Shown in pieces: positions 28,035 to 35,592 of a stretch of 64,000 nucleotides of DNA (positions are counted from its first letter, which is position 1; each line of letters opens with the position of its first letter). A program made the position numbers and the translations under genes. Origin of the DNA: Chitinophaga sp. Ak27. Its GTDB lineage: Bacteria; Bacteroidota; Bacteroidia; Chitinophagales; Chitinophagaceae. The stretch covers positions 248,001 through 312,000 of the forward strand of contig NZ_JABAOB010000002.1 in the NCBI RefSeq assembly GCF_012726295.1. Reading direction: 5' to 3'. The notes under the pieces were generated by a model that had not been told where the DNA came from, made no database searches, and saw only the letters and a program-made list of their open reading frames with translations.

Positions 28035-28607
28035 TTATCCAGGTACCGGATATTCGCCAAAAAGGGAAATAATAAAGTTCACCGCCAGGTATGGTTGCCT
28101 GTTTTCTTTTGGCTGCCCAGCCCAGGCGGATGGTTGCACCGTCATCATAAAAGTATTGTTATTTACATCCGGAGGTGTAATAGGCGCAACTGTCAGTGGC
28201 TTCAGGCGGTCGCCCTGGGTGGTTGTACTGTACACCATATTACCTGCAGTTACAGCAGGGTAATTGTTGTCGGGTGACAATAAAGGGCCAGGATTTTCTC
28301 CAAGTGCGGGGATGAACGCTGATATTGTTACCGGATGCGAGTGCGCGGGTACGTGGTTACTCATCAATATTACAGACTCACTTCCTCCCGCGTCGGCAAA
28401 TAAGTGTCCAGCGTCCTGATGCATCGGTACTCTCGACTGGAGATTCGGCAACGCAAATGTTTGCTGTCCGTCGCCCCCAAAAGCGGTACCGATTAAGTTG
28501 TAAAGTGTATCGTTTTCTGATATTGGTAAAAGAGATCCATCACAAAATGCCCATCCTACGGGGGCGAAATTGCCGGCAAAGATTTTTATTTCTCCTAAAA
28601 GAGGCAT
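28035..28607 (-). CDS. Phage-tail-collar (microcystin-dependent protein-like) protein 1
   Basis: A 190-residue protein with a tail-collar domain: 'GEIKIFAGNFAPVGWAFCDG' at the start, 'NLIGTAFGGDGQQTFALPNL' near residue 35, then a glycine/serine-rich, histidine-containing region ('HVPAHSHPVT'). The C-terminus 'QPYLAVNFIISLFGEYP' is the domain's usual ending. Such proteins occur as phage tail fibre tips and as the MdpB family in bacteria. It is the third of three paralogous genes in a row. There is no signal peptide, and how it would reach the surface is not clear. Confidence 0.9.
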   Translation of the reverse strand: MPLLGEIKIFAGNFAPVGWAFCDGSLLPISENDTLYNLIGTAFGGDGQQTFALPNLQSRVPMHQDAGHLFADAGGSESVILMSNHVPAHSHPVTISAFIPALGENPGPLLSPDNNYPAVTAGNMVYSTTTQGDRLKPLTVAPITPPDVNNNTFMMTVQPSAWAGQPKENRQPYLAVNFIISLFGEYPVPG

Positions 28608-28632
28608 CGCTGGTAAAGATTAAGGTCAGTTT

Positions 28633-29187
28633 TTATTGTCGCGCAGGAAATACGCCCTGCAAAGAAATAGAAAAGTTAAGAGTCAGGTACGGCTGCATAT
28701 TATTTACCGGGTCATTGGCCGGATGAAAAGGGGCCGCCTGTATGTTGGCTTTTACCGGGATACTGCCGCTACCTGCACTGGTTGCATACAACGGTGTGCT
28801 CGCCGCTGCACCCATATAATTGCCCAGCGGATTGTAGCTGTTATTAGCTGCGCCGGCAGGAAATGATAATTCCCTGGTTTTAATGGTATGTATATGAGGC
28901 GGTAGCTGCGCATTGGTTAAGGTTACCTGTTCCAGACCTCCGATCTCTCCCAGGTCATATTGCGATAATCCCTGGCCTTGTCCTGCGCCTATAGGTACTC
29001 TCCCCATAAGGTTTGGTAATCCGAATGTACTTTTCCCATCTCCGCCATAAGTGGTGCCGAGCAAGGAAAACAAGGCCGTATTCTGGGAAATAGGCATTAA
29101 TTGGCCGTTACAAAATGCAAAACCTTTGGGCGAAAAATTAAACGGTGTCATAATAATTTCTGCCACGAAGGGATTCAATGCTGACAT
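28633..29187 (-). CDS. Phage-tail-collar (microcystin-dependent protein-like) protein 2
   Basis: A 184-residue paralogue with the same plan: 'NFSPKGFAFCNGQLMPI' at residues 17-33, 'LLGTTYGGDGKSTFGLPNL', the 'GRVPIGAGQG' turn, 'NAQLPPHIHTI' and the ending 'YLTLNFSISLQGVFP'. It is the middle gene of the triplet, 25 bases before the next and 13 bases after the first. Presence of three different collar proteins suggests a hetero-oligomeric tip. Confidence 0.91.
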   Translation of the reverse strand: MSALNPFVAEIIMTPFNFSPKGFAFCNGQLMPISQNTALFSLLGTTYGGDGKSTFGLPNLMGRVPIGAGQGQGLSQYDLGEIGGLEQVTLTNAQLPPHIHTIKTRELSFPAGAANNSYNPLGNYMGAAASTPLYATSAGSGSIPVKANIQAAPFHPANDPVNNMQPYLTLNFSISLQGVFPARQ

Positions 29188-29200
29188 ACTGAATGCAACT

Positions 29201-29776
29201 TTAGTTTTGAGATGGAAATACGCCTTGAAGCGCGATAATAAAATTCAGTACCAGGTAAGGCATCACATTGTAGTATGGTTGTGAGCCCGAATTGTTCTCT
29301 GTCATTAAAGGCCCCTTGGACAACCGGTCTGCCAACAAAATATCCTGATTGGCCACCGCCATTTGGTCATCGGCCTGCGATGCATATCGGGGACTTCCTG
29401 CTGGCGCCGGCGCCGGAAAGGCGCCCTGTGGCGAAGTTGCGGTGGCATCAGTCCCTGTCGGAAGCGTGATAGTGGCCTGTATATTATGTGTGTGATCAGG
29501 TAAGTTCGACGCCGAAAGGATAGGAGCGCTATTACCAGATACCTCCCCCAATGTATGACCCTGTCCTGTATGAATAGGAATTCGTCCCCTCAGGTCAGGA
29601 AGCATAAAAGTAGTTTGGCCATTTCCTCCATAGGTGGTACCAAGGAGAGCAAATAGCGCCTGGTTCTGGTTGATAGGCAGTGTTTGCCCATTACAAAATG
29701 CAAAACCTTTAGGGGCAAAATTAAAGGCAATGATGGTTATTTCTGATAGAAATGATTCGTCAATACTACCGGCCAT
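29201..29776 (-). CDS. Phage-tail-collar (microcystin-dependent protein-like) protein 3
   Basis: A 191-residue paralogue and the first gene of the minus-strand block. Motifs are 'NFAPKGFAFCNGQTLPIN' near residue 18, 'LLGTTYGGNGQTTFMLPDL', 'GRIPIHTGQG', 'ASNLPDHTHNIQ' and 'YLVLNFIIALQGVFPS' at the end. It diverges from the Tat metallophosphatase gene across a 184-base gap (29777-29960). That gap contains two similar 'TTTTGCGTA' stretches but no promoter I can call firmly. Confidence 0.91.
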   Translation of the reverse strand: MAGSIDESFLSEITIIAFNFAPKGFAFCNGQTLPINQNQALFALLGTTYGGNGQTTFMLPDLRGRIPIHTGQGHTLGEVSGNSAPILSASNLPDHTHNIQATITLPTGTDATATSPQGAFPAPAPAGSPRYASQADDQMAVANQDILLADRLSKGPLMTENNSGSQPYYNVMPYLVLNFIIALQGVFPSQN

Positions 29777-29960
29777 TAGTGATTCAGTATTTGCAGGGAT
29801 AATAAATAAAGCGCTGTCCCGAAGATTTCAATAAGGTATAGCTAAAAATTTTGCGTAAAAGTATAGCTAAAATTCTTTTCCAGCGTAAATTATTTTGAAT
29901 TTTTTCATTTTGCGTATAACTACCTATCTTCGTTTCACTTTTACGAACCCCCTTTACCTT

Positions 29961-30809
29961 ATGAATCATCATCGTCGGTCCTTTTTACGCAATGCGTCGC
30001 TGGCAACAGGTGTACTGTTACTGCAAAATCCATTCAGATCACTGGCTGCAGTTACTGAAAATGCTACTTACCTGCCGGGAGATAACCGGGAACTTTTGAT
30101 CTGGCATACCAATGACCAACACGGACAATTAACTGCCCTACTGCCAGAAAGCAGGCCAGGATTGTTGCTGGACGCAGGAGATTTCTTAGATGATACGGCT
30201 AACGTGCAGGCACATATGAAAATGATCCAGGCCATGAATGCAGCTGGTTACCAGGCGGCTACTATTGGCAACCGGGAACTGGCCGGAGGCACGGCCGCCC
30301 TGGCAGCACTCATTCCGCATATGCACTTTGCATTGGTCAACTGCAATTACCGTTTTACAGATAAAGCGCTCGCGCAAAAAGTGCAGCCTTATAAAATCGT
30401 ATATGTGGGCGCGTTAAAAATCGGCATCACCGGTGTTGGCCCCCAACTGCCCGGCTGCAACGGGGTAACCTGTTTGCCACCGGTACCCGCCGCCGATGCC
30501 GTTGCCGCCATGCTCAAAAAAGATTACGGCTGCCAGGTGGTTATCTGCCTTTCTCACCTCGGATATAAGCAACCCGATACCATCACCGATAACCATAACA
30601 TGGCCACCGATACCAGGCATATCGATTTCGTCATCGGCGGCCATCAGAAAAAAATACTGGCATCTACCATGGTATGCCGCAACCTCCAGGACCGGGAAGT
30701 ATATCTCAGCCAGGCAGGATGGAATGGCAATATGGTAGGAAAAATGAAAATGATGTTCAATGAAGAACGCCAGGGCTGCGGTATCCAACCAGGCAGCATC
30801 ATGGCTTAA
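29961..30809 (+). CDS. Tat-exported metallophosphatase-like protein with altered active site
   Basis: A 282-residue protein of the UshA/5'-nucleotidase metallophosphatase fold, without the C-terminal nucleotide-binding domain. I start at the ATG at 29961, which begins a Tat signal ('HRRSFLRNASLATG'); a frame upstream to 29895 adds an implausible leader. Retained motifs: D52-x-H54, 'LLLDAGDF' (D74), and H199 in 'ICLSHLG'. The usual G-N-H-D/E is here G-N-R105-E, and the usual G-G-H-T-H is G-G-H228-Q-K230. Two conserved histidines are therefore missing, so normal phosphatase activity is doubtful. In relatives such halves sit beside a separate C-terminal-domain gene; none is present here. Confidence 0.85.
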   Translation: MNHHRRSFLRNASLATGVLLLQNPFRSLAAVTENATYLPGDNRELLIWHTNDQHGQLTALLPESRPGLLLDAGDFLDDTANVQAHMKMIQAMNAAGYQAATIGNRELAGGTAALAALIPHMHFALVNCNYRFTDKALAQKVQPYKIVYVGALKIGITGVGPQLPGCNGVTCLPPVPAADAVAAMLKKDYGCQVVICLSHLGYKQPDTITDNHNMATDTRHIDFVIGGHQKKILASTMVCRNLQDREVYLSQAGWNGNMVGKMKMMFNEERQGCGIQPGSIMA

Positions 30810-30825
30810 GATATACGTATCCGTT

Positions 30826-30870
30826 AATAAGGGCCTGGCCTTCTTTATAAGAAAGCCAGGCCCTTATTGT
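30826..30870 (+). terminator. Terminator behind the metallophosphatase-like gene
   Basis: A 14-bp stem, 'AATAAGGGCCTGGC' pairing with 'GCCAGGCCCTTATT', encloses a 15-base loop, 17 bases after the stop codon. Confidence 0.88.
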
Positions 30871-31024
30871 TATGTTAACCTTTTTACTAATGTTTTGTAT
30901 TCCCGCTTACGAAGAATTCATATTGGGTTTCCACACAATTTCAAAATTTTTGTATAACTTCCCGCTTTAGTTTGTAACCATAAACAGGCAATGTTAACCG
31001 CCTCACCATATCAATTTTAAACTA

Positions 31025-32872
31025 ATGGCCTTATACACGCTAACTAACGTATCTATCGGAGAAGAACAATTCAAGCAATTTCATGCCCTGTCGCTGCAGC
31101 AAACGATGGACGGCCACCATTCACTGGAGCTGAAAATCGGTTACGACTGGTTATCCCGCTTAGGCAGGAATCCAATTGCCGCCGGCAAATCTTTCTTGGG
31201 CAAGGATGTTACCGTATCTGTACAAGCCATCGACAAAAGCGGCGATTTTAAACCGCTCTTGTTTAACGGCATCGTTACCGCTGTCAGCTCCGGTAAAGAA
31301 AGTGATGGCATCAATGGCAGCTGCGTTATACGGGCTACCGGCCCTACCGTATTGCTCGACGGCAACCCGCATATCCAGTCGTACGAACGCCAGGAACTGG
31401 GAAGCATCGTTAACACCGTGCTTAAAACAGGCAGCGCCTCCGGCTCCCGCCCGGAAGTAAATCCCGCTACCAGTAAACCACTTAAATACATCGTACAATA
31501 TAAGGAAACAGGCTACCAGTTCCTGCGCCGTCTATCTGAACGCTACGGGGAATGGTTCTTCTATAACGGTCAACAAATCATCTTCGGCCAATACACTCCC
31601 CGCAAGATTAACCTGGTACACCAGGTAGACCTGATCGATTTCGACCTGGAACTGCGGGTATTACCTAATAACCAGTCGATGAACGGATGGGAATACCGCC
31701 AGAATAAAACCGTGGAAGACAGCACCAACGCCAAATCTGCCGGCAACACTGGTGCTTATACGCAACATGCACAGGCCATGAGCGAAAAGCTGTACCAGAA
31801 GCCGGCACTCTATAAAGTACCTTTCGCCTTCAGCAGCAATGCCGCTGAAGAATTACAATCGCTCACCAAACGCCAGCAACAAGGCCAGATGGCCCGGATG
31901 GTACAACTGAAAGGACATAGTAAAAACACCGGCCTGCGTATAGGGGATATCGTCAGTATCCAGGAAAATGTTTTTTCGAGAGAAGATCATGGCGAATTTG
32001 TCATCACTGCCCTCGAACATCATTGTAATGGCAACGGCGAATATAGCAATACTTTCGACGCTATGCCCGCGGAAGCCGCTGCTCCCCCGGTAAACCTGGA
32101 AAATATTCCCCGCTGTGAAGCACAAAGCGCCATCGTTACCGATAACTACGATCCCAAAGGACTGGGACGTATACGCGTTCGCTTTAACTGGCAAACCGGC
32201 TCCACGCCCTGGATACGCCTGCTCCAGCCCCATGGTGGCGGCGATAAGGGATTTTATTTCGTGCCCGAAGTAGGAGAGGAAGTATGGGTAGATTTTGAAG
32301 GCGGCAACGCAGAAGCACCTTACGCTACCGGCGCTGCCTACAACGGCGGCGCAAAAGCCGGCTTCGGCGATGCACAGAATAACGTAAAAGTAATCAAAAC
32401 CCGCAGCGGCCACACCTTCCGCCTCGACGACAGCAGCGGACAAGAGTCCATCACCATCTCCGATAAATCAGGAAATGTGATAGTCATGGATACCAGCACC
32501 AGCAGCATTTCTATCACCGCACCGGAAAACATCAGTATCAAAGCCACCAACATCAGTATACAGGCCAATGAAAATATTGATGTCAATGCCGGCTTCAATA
32601 TGACACAAGCCGCCGGAATGAACATGAGCCACTCCGCCGGCGTAAATATATTGCACAATGCAGGCGATTCTATCAGTCACTTTTCTGTGAATGATTACCG
32701 CCTCACTGCTACCAATATCACTAAAATAGCAACGGAAAATATGGACGTACAGGCCCGGAAAATTGAGAAAACAGCAGAAGAAATGAAAGTCGACAGCTCC
32801 AAAGAAGAGATGACCATCAACTCCGGTAAGTCGGTGGCCATCAAAAGCGCAGAGAAATCCAAATTGTTCTAA
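31025..32872 (+). CDS. vgrG: VgrG-like type VI secretion spike protein
   Basis: A 615-residue spike protein. Residues 1-350 resemble the gp27-like base of VgrG, ending in 'GDIVSIQENVFSREDHGEF'. Residues about 370-450 form the gp5-like OB-fold ('YDPKGLGRIRVRFNWQTGS', 'GEEVWVDFEGGNAE'). The last 150 residues are a repeating beta-helix needle ('ISIKATNISIQANENIDV'). It opens an operon whose genes are 43, 1, 6, 12 and 10 bases apart. No hcp, sheath or baseplate genes are in the window, so this is an orphan effector island of the Bacteroidota T6SSiii kind. An extracellular contraction system is less likely. Confidence 0.92.
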   Translation: MALYTLTNVSIGEEQFKQFHALSLQQTMDGHHSLELKIGYDWLSRLGRNPIAAGKSFLGKDVTVSVQAIDKSGDFKPLLFNGIVTAVSSGKESDGINGSCVIRATGPTVLLDGNPHIQSYERQELGSIVNTVLKTGSASGSRPEVNPATSKPLKYIVQYKETGYQFLRRLSERYGEWFFYNGQQIIFGQYTPRKINLVHQVDLIDFDLELRVLPNNQSMNGWEYRQNKTVEDSTNAKSAGNTGAYTQHAQAMSEKLYQKPALYKVPFAFSSNAAEELQSLTKRQQQGQMARMVQLKGHSKNTGLRIGDIVSIQENVFSREDHGEFVITALEHHCNGNGEYSNTFDAMPAEAAAPPVNLENIPRCEAQSAIVTDNYDPKGLGRIRVRFNWQTGSTPWIRLLQPHGGGDKGFYFVPEVGEEVWVDFEGGNAEAPYATGAAYNGGAKAGFGDAQNNVKVIKTRSGHTFRLDDSSGQESITISDKSGNVIVMDTSTSSISITAPENISIKATNISIQANENIDVNAGFNMTQAAGMNMSHSAGVNILHNAGDSISHFSVNDYRLTATNITKIATENMDVQARKIEKTAEEMKVDSSKEEMTINSGKSVAIKSAEKSKLF

Positions 32873-32915
32873 GCCATTGCAATAACCCACTTCCATTATC
32901 TTTAAACTGAAACCT

Positions 32916-34304
32916 ATGGGTGATAATAAGACCGGTAACATGGTCGTCATCTGTAAAAAATATACAGAAAACGGCGAAAATATACGCTGGAACAGCCAGG
33001 GCGAAACCTCCCTCAACTCCGGGAAAAGAATCCGGATGGCTGGAAAACAGGAAGGCGTTACCTTCCATAAAAATGACCCCGTTGTACTCAATACCGCTAC
33101 TACCATCAAAGTACTGAAGGTAACCGGCCCTGCCAGCGTTATCAACGGTAATACGCACGAGTTCAAAGCCATCGCGTTTAGTGAAACAGTACCCGACCAT
33201 CAGCTCATGCTGGTCAACTGGGCCTTTTCCTTCGACGACGGTAAAACCATCATTCCCTTTAAATCCGGTACCACCAAAGCAGAGAAAGGAATTGCCTATA
33301 AAACGATTACAGTAGCAGGCAATACCGTCGATAAGCAAGTATCAGTATACGCCTACTTCCGCAAAGCTGACCCAAATGTAAAAGCTACCGCCAAAGTGAT
33401 CTATCTCCCCCTGGTGGTAGACGTTTACCGGGTACCCGGCCTCAATGAAACCGGCCTGGATATCGCCAACGACATGGCCTACGGCAAAGGCAACGGGAAA
33501 AAACCAGTGTATTCGGCCGCAGATATTGCCGCCTACCGGAATGCTTATCTCGATACCGGCTTCGATGCGGCCAAACATGCCAAATTTGCCAATGCCGACC
33601 CCAGTGATAAAGGTATTTATACTACTGCACAGGTATTGAATACCGGTACGCTGATGAAGCTCTCTAACTTCTCGTCCGACTCCATGCTGTTCCTGGATTT
33701 CCGCGCCATGGTGGAACTCATGGCCCGCGGAGACCTCAACGATAATATCCGGAATATGATCGACCGCTTCCAGAGCAACAAAGGCGGTGTATATGAAAAT
33801 GCAGCACTCACCCAAGCGGTGGTAGCTAACCCCTCTACCCAACGCTTCTGTACAGGCATTGAAGATGAAATGGCCGACAGGATTAAAAAAGCAGGAGGAG
33901 AACTCACCGCCATGGAAGACAAACAGGTGTACTATGGCGATGAAGCAGGATATAAAAGTAAACATCCGTACGGGCACCCCGCCTTTCCATATAGCCGCGA
34001 TTATAACCTGGCTACCGGATTGACCATTGCGATCAACGATGTTTGGTCCTATAAGGTAACACTCACAGCGTTTAAGTTGACCGGCAATACTTACAAAGCA
34101 AAGTACGAAGTACAGCTATGGGACCACTTTGGCCTCGATTTACCAGATATGGAGAAGTTTTACTCCTATGGCGCAGGTTTCCGTGCCTGGTTTATATTAC
34201 AACACCTGAGAGGGTACAAACCCTTCCTGACCAAAGTACAATTTGAAAAGGAATTCACCGGCAACATCACAGAAGGCGCAGCCGAAAGGAAAAGTAAAAG
34301 ATAG
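32916..34304 (+). CDS. Putative T6SS effector with DUF3289-like C-terminus
   Basis: A 462-residue protein. The first 50 residues copy the needle style of the VgrG tail ('NSQGETSLNSGKRIRMAG'), which could dock on the spike. Residues about 60-170 form an Ig-like domain ('VKVTGPASVINGNTHEFKA' region). The C-terminal 280 residues resemble the enterobacterial DUF3289 family as I recall it: 'LATGLTIAINDVW', 'VQLWDHFGLDLPDMEKF' and 'GFRAWFILQHLRGYKPF'. Location directly behind vgrG and ahead of a small lipoprotein suggests an effector-immunity pair. The biochemical activity of DUF3289 is not known to me. Confidence 0.78.
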   Translation: MGDNKTGNMVVICKKYTENGENIRWNSQGETSLNSGKRIRMAGKQEGVTFHKNDPVVLNTATTIKVLKVTGPASVINGNTHEFKAIAFSETVPDHQLMLVNWAFSFDDGKTIIPFKSGTTKAEKGIAYKTITVAGNTVDKQVSVYAYFRKADPNVKATAKVIYLPLVVDVYRVPGLNETGLDIANDMAYGKGNGKKPVYSAADIAAYRNAYLDTGFDAAKHAKFANADPSDKGIYTTAQVLNTGTLMKLSNFSSDSMLFLDFRAMVELMARGDLNDNIRNMIDRFQSNKGGVYENAALTQAVVANPSTQRFCTGIEDEMADRIKKAGGELTAMEDKQVYYGDEAGYKSKHPYGHPAFPYSRDYNLATGLTIAINDVWSYKVTLTAFKLTGNTYKAKYEVQLWDHFGLDLPDMEKFYSYGAGFRAWFILQHLRGYKPFLTKVQFEKEFTGNITEGAAERKSKR

Positions 34305-34305
34305 T

Positions 34306-34809
34306 ATGAAGCGAATGATAAAATATAGCTATGCAGGCATCCTCCTCTTGAGTATGTGGGCCTGTACGCAACCTGTCCAACACCAGGCGCCACATATCCT
34401 GGCATTGAATAAACTGACCCGTAAAGGGCCCGTGAATATAAATGGCCAGGCCAGGCCAGGGTTGTACCAATATGCACTGATAGAAAATACACCCAACAAC
34501 AGGGATAGCCTCCGGCAATTGCTGCGCAGCTGGTGCGATACTGCCATTGACAAGCCCGCCATGGAAAAGCAGTATTATCGCTACTTTATACAATTCTTCA
34601 ACCGATCTGCCGCTACGGAAAGTTATCTGCAGGGAAAGGAAGATTTTTGGGATACACATAATGATATTAACCAGGAGCTGAGCGACTACCGGGGAGAATT
34701 ACGCTATGAACGCTGCTCCCAGGATTCGTTACACGGACAATGGACCCTGGAAGTAAGCCTGCCTGGCTATCACCAGGTAGATACCCTCGGACATAAATGC
34801 ACAGAGTAA
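34306..34809 (+). CDS. Small lipoprotein, candidate immunity protein
   Basis: A 167-residue lipoprotein. The ATG at 34306, one base after the preceding stop, gives a clean lipoprotein signal ('YAGILLLSMWACT'); a longer frame from 34243 overlaps the upstream gene and is not needed. The mature part is mixed alpha/beta ('GPVNINGQARPGLYQYALIE', later charged helices) with no family I know. Tight coupling to the DUF3289-like gene and the outward-facing lipoprotein type fit an immunity protein that protects the producer's envelope. This role is inferred from position only. Confidence 0.72.
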   Translation: MKRMIKYSYAGILLLSMWACTQPVQHQAPHILALNKLTRKGPVNINGQARPGLYQYALIENTPNNRDSLRQLLRSWCDTAIDKPAMEKQYYRYFIQFFNRSAATESYLQGKEDFWDTHNDINQELSDYRGELRYERCSQDSLHGQWTLEVSLPGYHQVDTLGHKCTE

Positions 34810-34815
34810 ACGGAT

Positions 34816-35580
34816 ATGGGGCTATTTTCTCTAAGCAAAATATTCAGTAAAACAGCAGCGCCACCGGTGTTGCAGACCTCCCATATATATGTGGTCACCG
34901 CCATTTACCAGAACGAAAATATCACTACGCTCCGGTACAATACAACCATTTGCCGGATGATCGTTGGTGATAACGGGAGCGACTATTTCCAGGTGAACCG
35001 CTCGGAAATGACCGTCAATGACGAACCAGCCTCCGATCACCTGGCCTCCGACCTGGCCGCCCAATGCGGTAGCGTCATGTGGCCGCTGCAAATACAAACA
35101 GCAGAAGATGGTAGTATTACCGGTATTTATAATCACCCGGAGATCGTGAAACGATGGGAGGAGAAAAAAATACAGCTGTTGCAGTATTTCACCGGGGCGG
35201 AAGCCCGCAGCTATATCAGCGCTACGGAACAAACGCTGTTGCAACCAGCTGCCTTCTTGGAAGCGGTGAAACAAGACCTGTTGCTCATTACCTGGTGCTC
35301 CCTGATGCGCGCCGGTCAACGCAATACATTCTCCGCCGCTTACCCGGTACAACCCTTTGAACCGCCGGTAAACTTCCTGGTCACAGCACAACGAACCCCT
35401 GCCGGACAAATCCTGCAAACAGGCCAGCCTGCCCAGGATGCCCCGGAAGGACATATGGAAATAAAAGCAGTACAATTACATCCACCTGGTTTTTTACAAC
35501 GATTAGAAGGAGTATGGACACAGGGTAACTATAAAGTTACCCTGCGCGCCATCAATATCAGCGATGAACATCAACAATAA
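34816..35580 (+). CDS. T6SS-island protein of unknown function, 254 residues
   Basis: I do not recognise this protein. It lacks a signal peptide and membrane segment, so it is probably cytoplasmic. The N-terminal 110 residues are strand-rich ('SHIYVVTAIYQNENITTLRY'), the middle is helical ('PEIVKRWEEKKIQLLQYF' and 'AAFLEAVKQDLLLITWCSLM'), and the end is strand-rich again. It starts six bases after the lipoprotein gene and ends 12 bases before the large PAAR-like effector. Position and cytoplasmic nature fit a loading chaperone or adaptor for that effector, similar in role but not in sequence to EagR- or DUF4123-type adaptors. Confidence 0.72.
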   Translation: MGLFSLSKIFSKTAAPPVLQTSHIYVVTAIYQNENITTLRYNTTICRMIVGDNGSDYFQVNRSEMTVNDEPASDHLASDLAAQCGSVMWPLQIQTAEDGSITGIYNHPEIVKRWEEKKIQLLQYFTGAEARSYISATEQTLLQPAAFLEAVKQDLLLITWCSLMRAGQRNTFSAAYPVQPFEPPVNFLVTAQRTPAGQILQTGQPAQDAPEGHMEIKAVQLHPPGFLQRLEGVWTQGNYKVTLRAINISDEHQQ

Positions 35581-35592
35581 AACATCCATTGT

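Noticed and set aside
28035..29776. Prophage remnant
   Set aside because: Only tail-collar genes are present, with no integrase, capsid, terminase or other tail genes and no attachment repeats; such collar triplets occur as chromosomal genes.
29895..29960. Upstream extension of the metallophosphatase gene
   Set aside because: The ATG at 29961 begins a proper Tat signal with twin arginines at residues 5-6; a longer leader would place them too far inside.
31025..32872. Phage baseplate spike instead of VgrG
   Set aside because: The neighbours are effector- and immunity-like genes with a DUF4280 tip protein, and there are no phage genes nearby.
34243..34305. Upstream extension of the small lipoprotein gene
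   Set aside because: It overlaps the preceding effector gene and would bury the lipoprotein signal.
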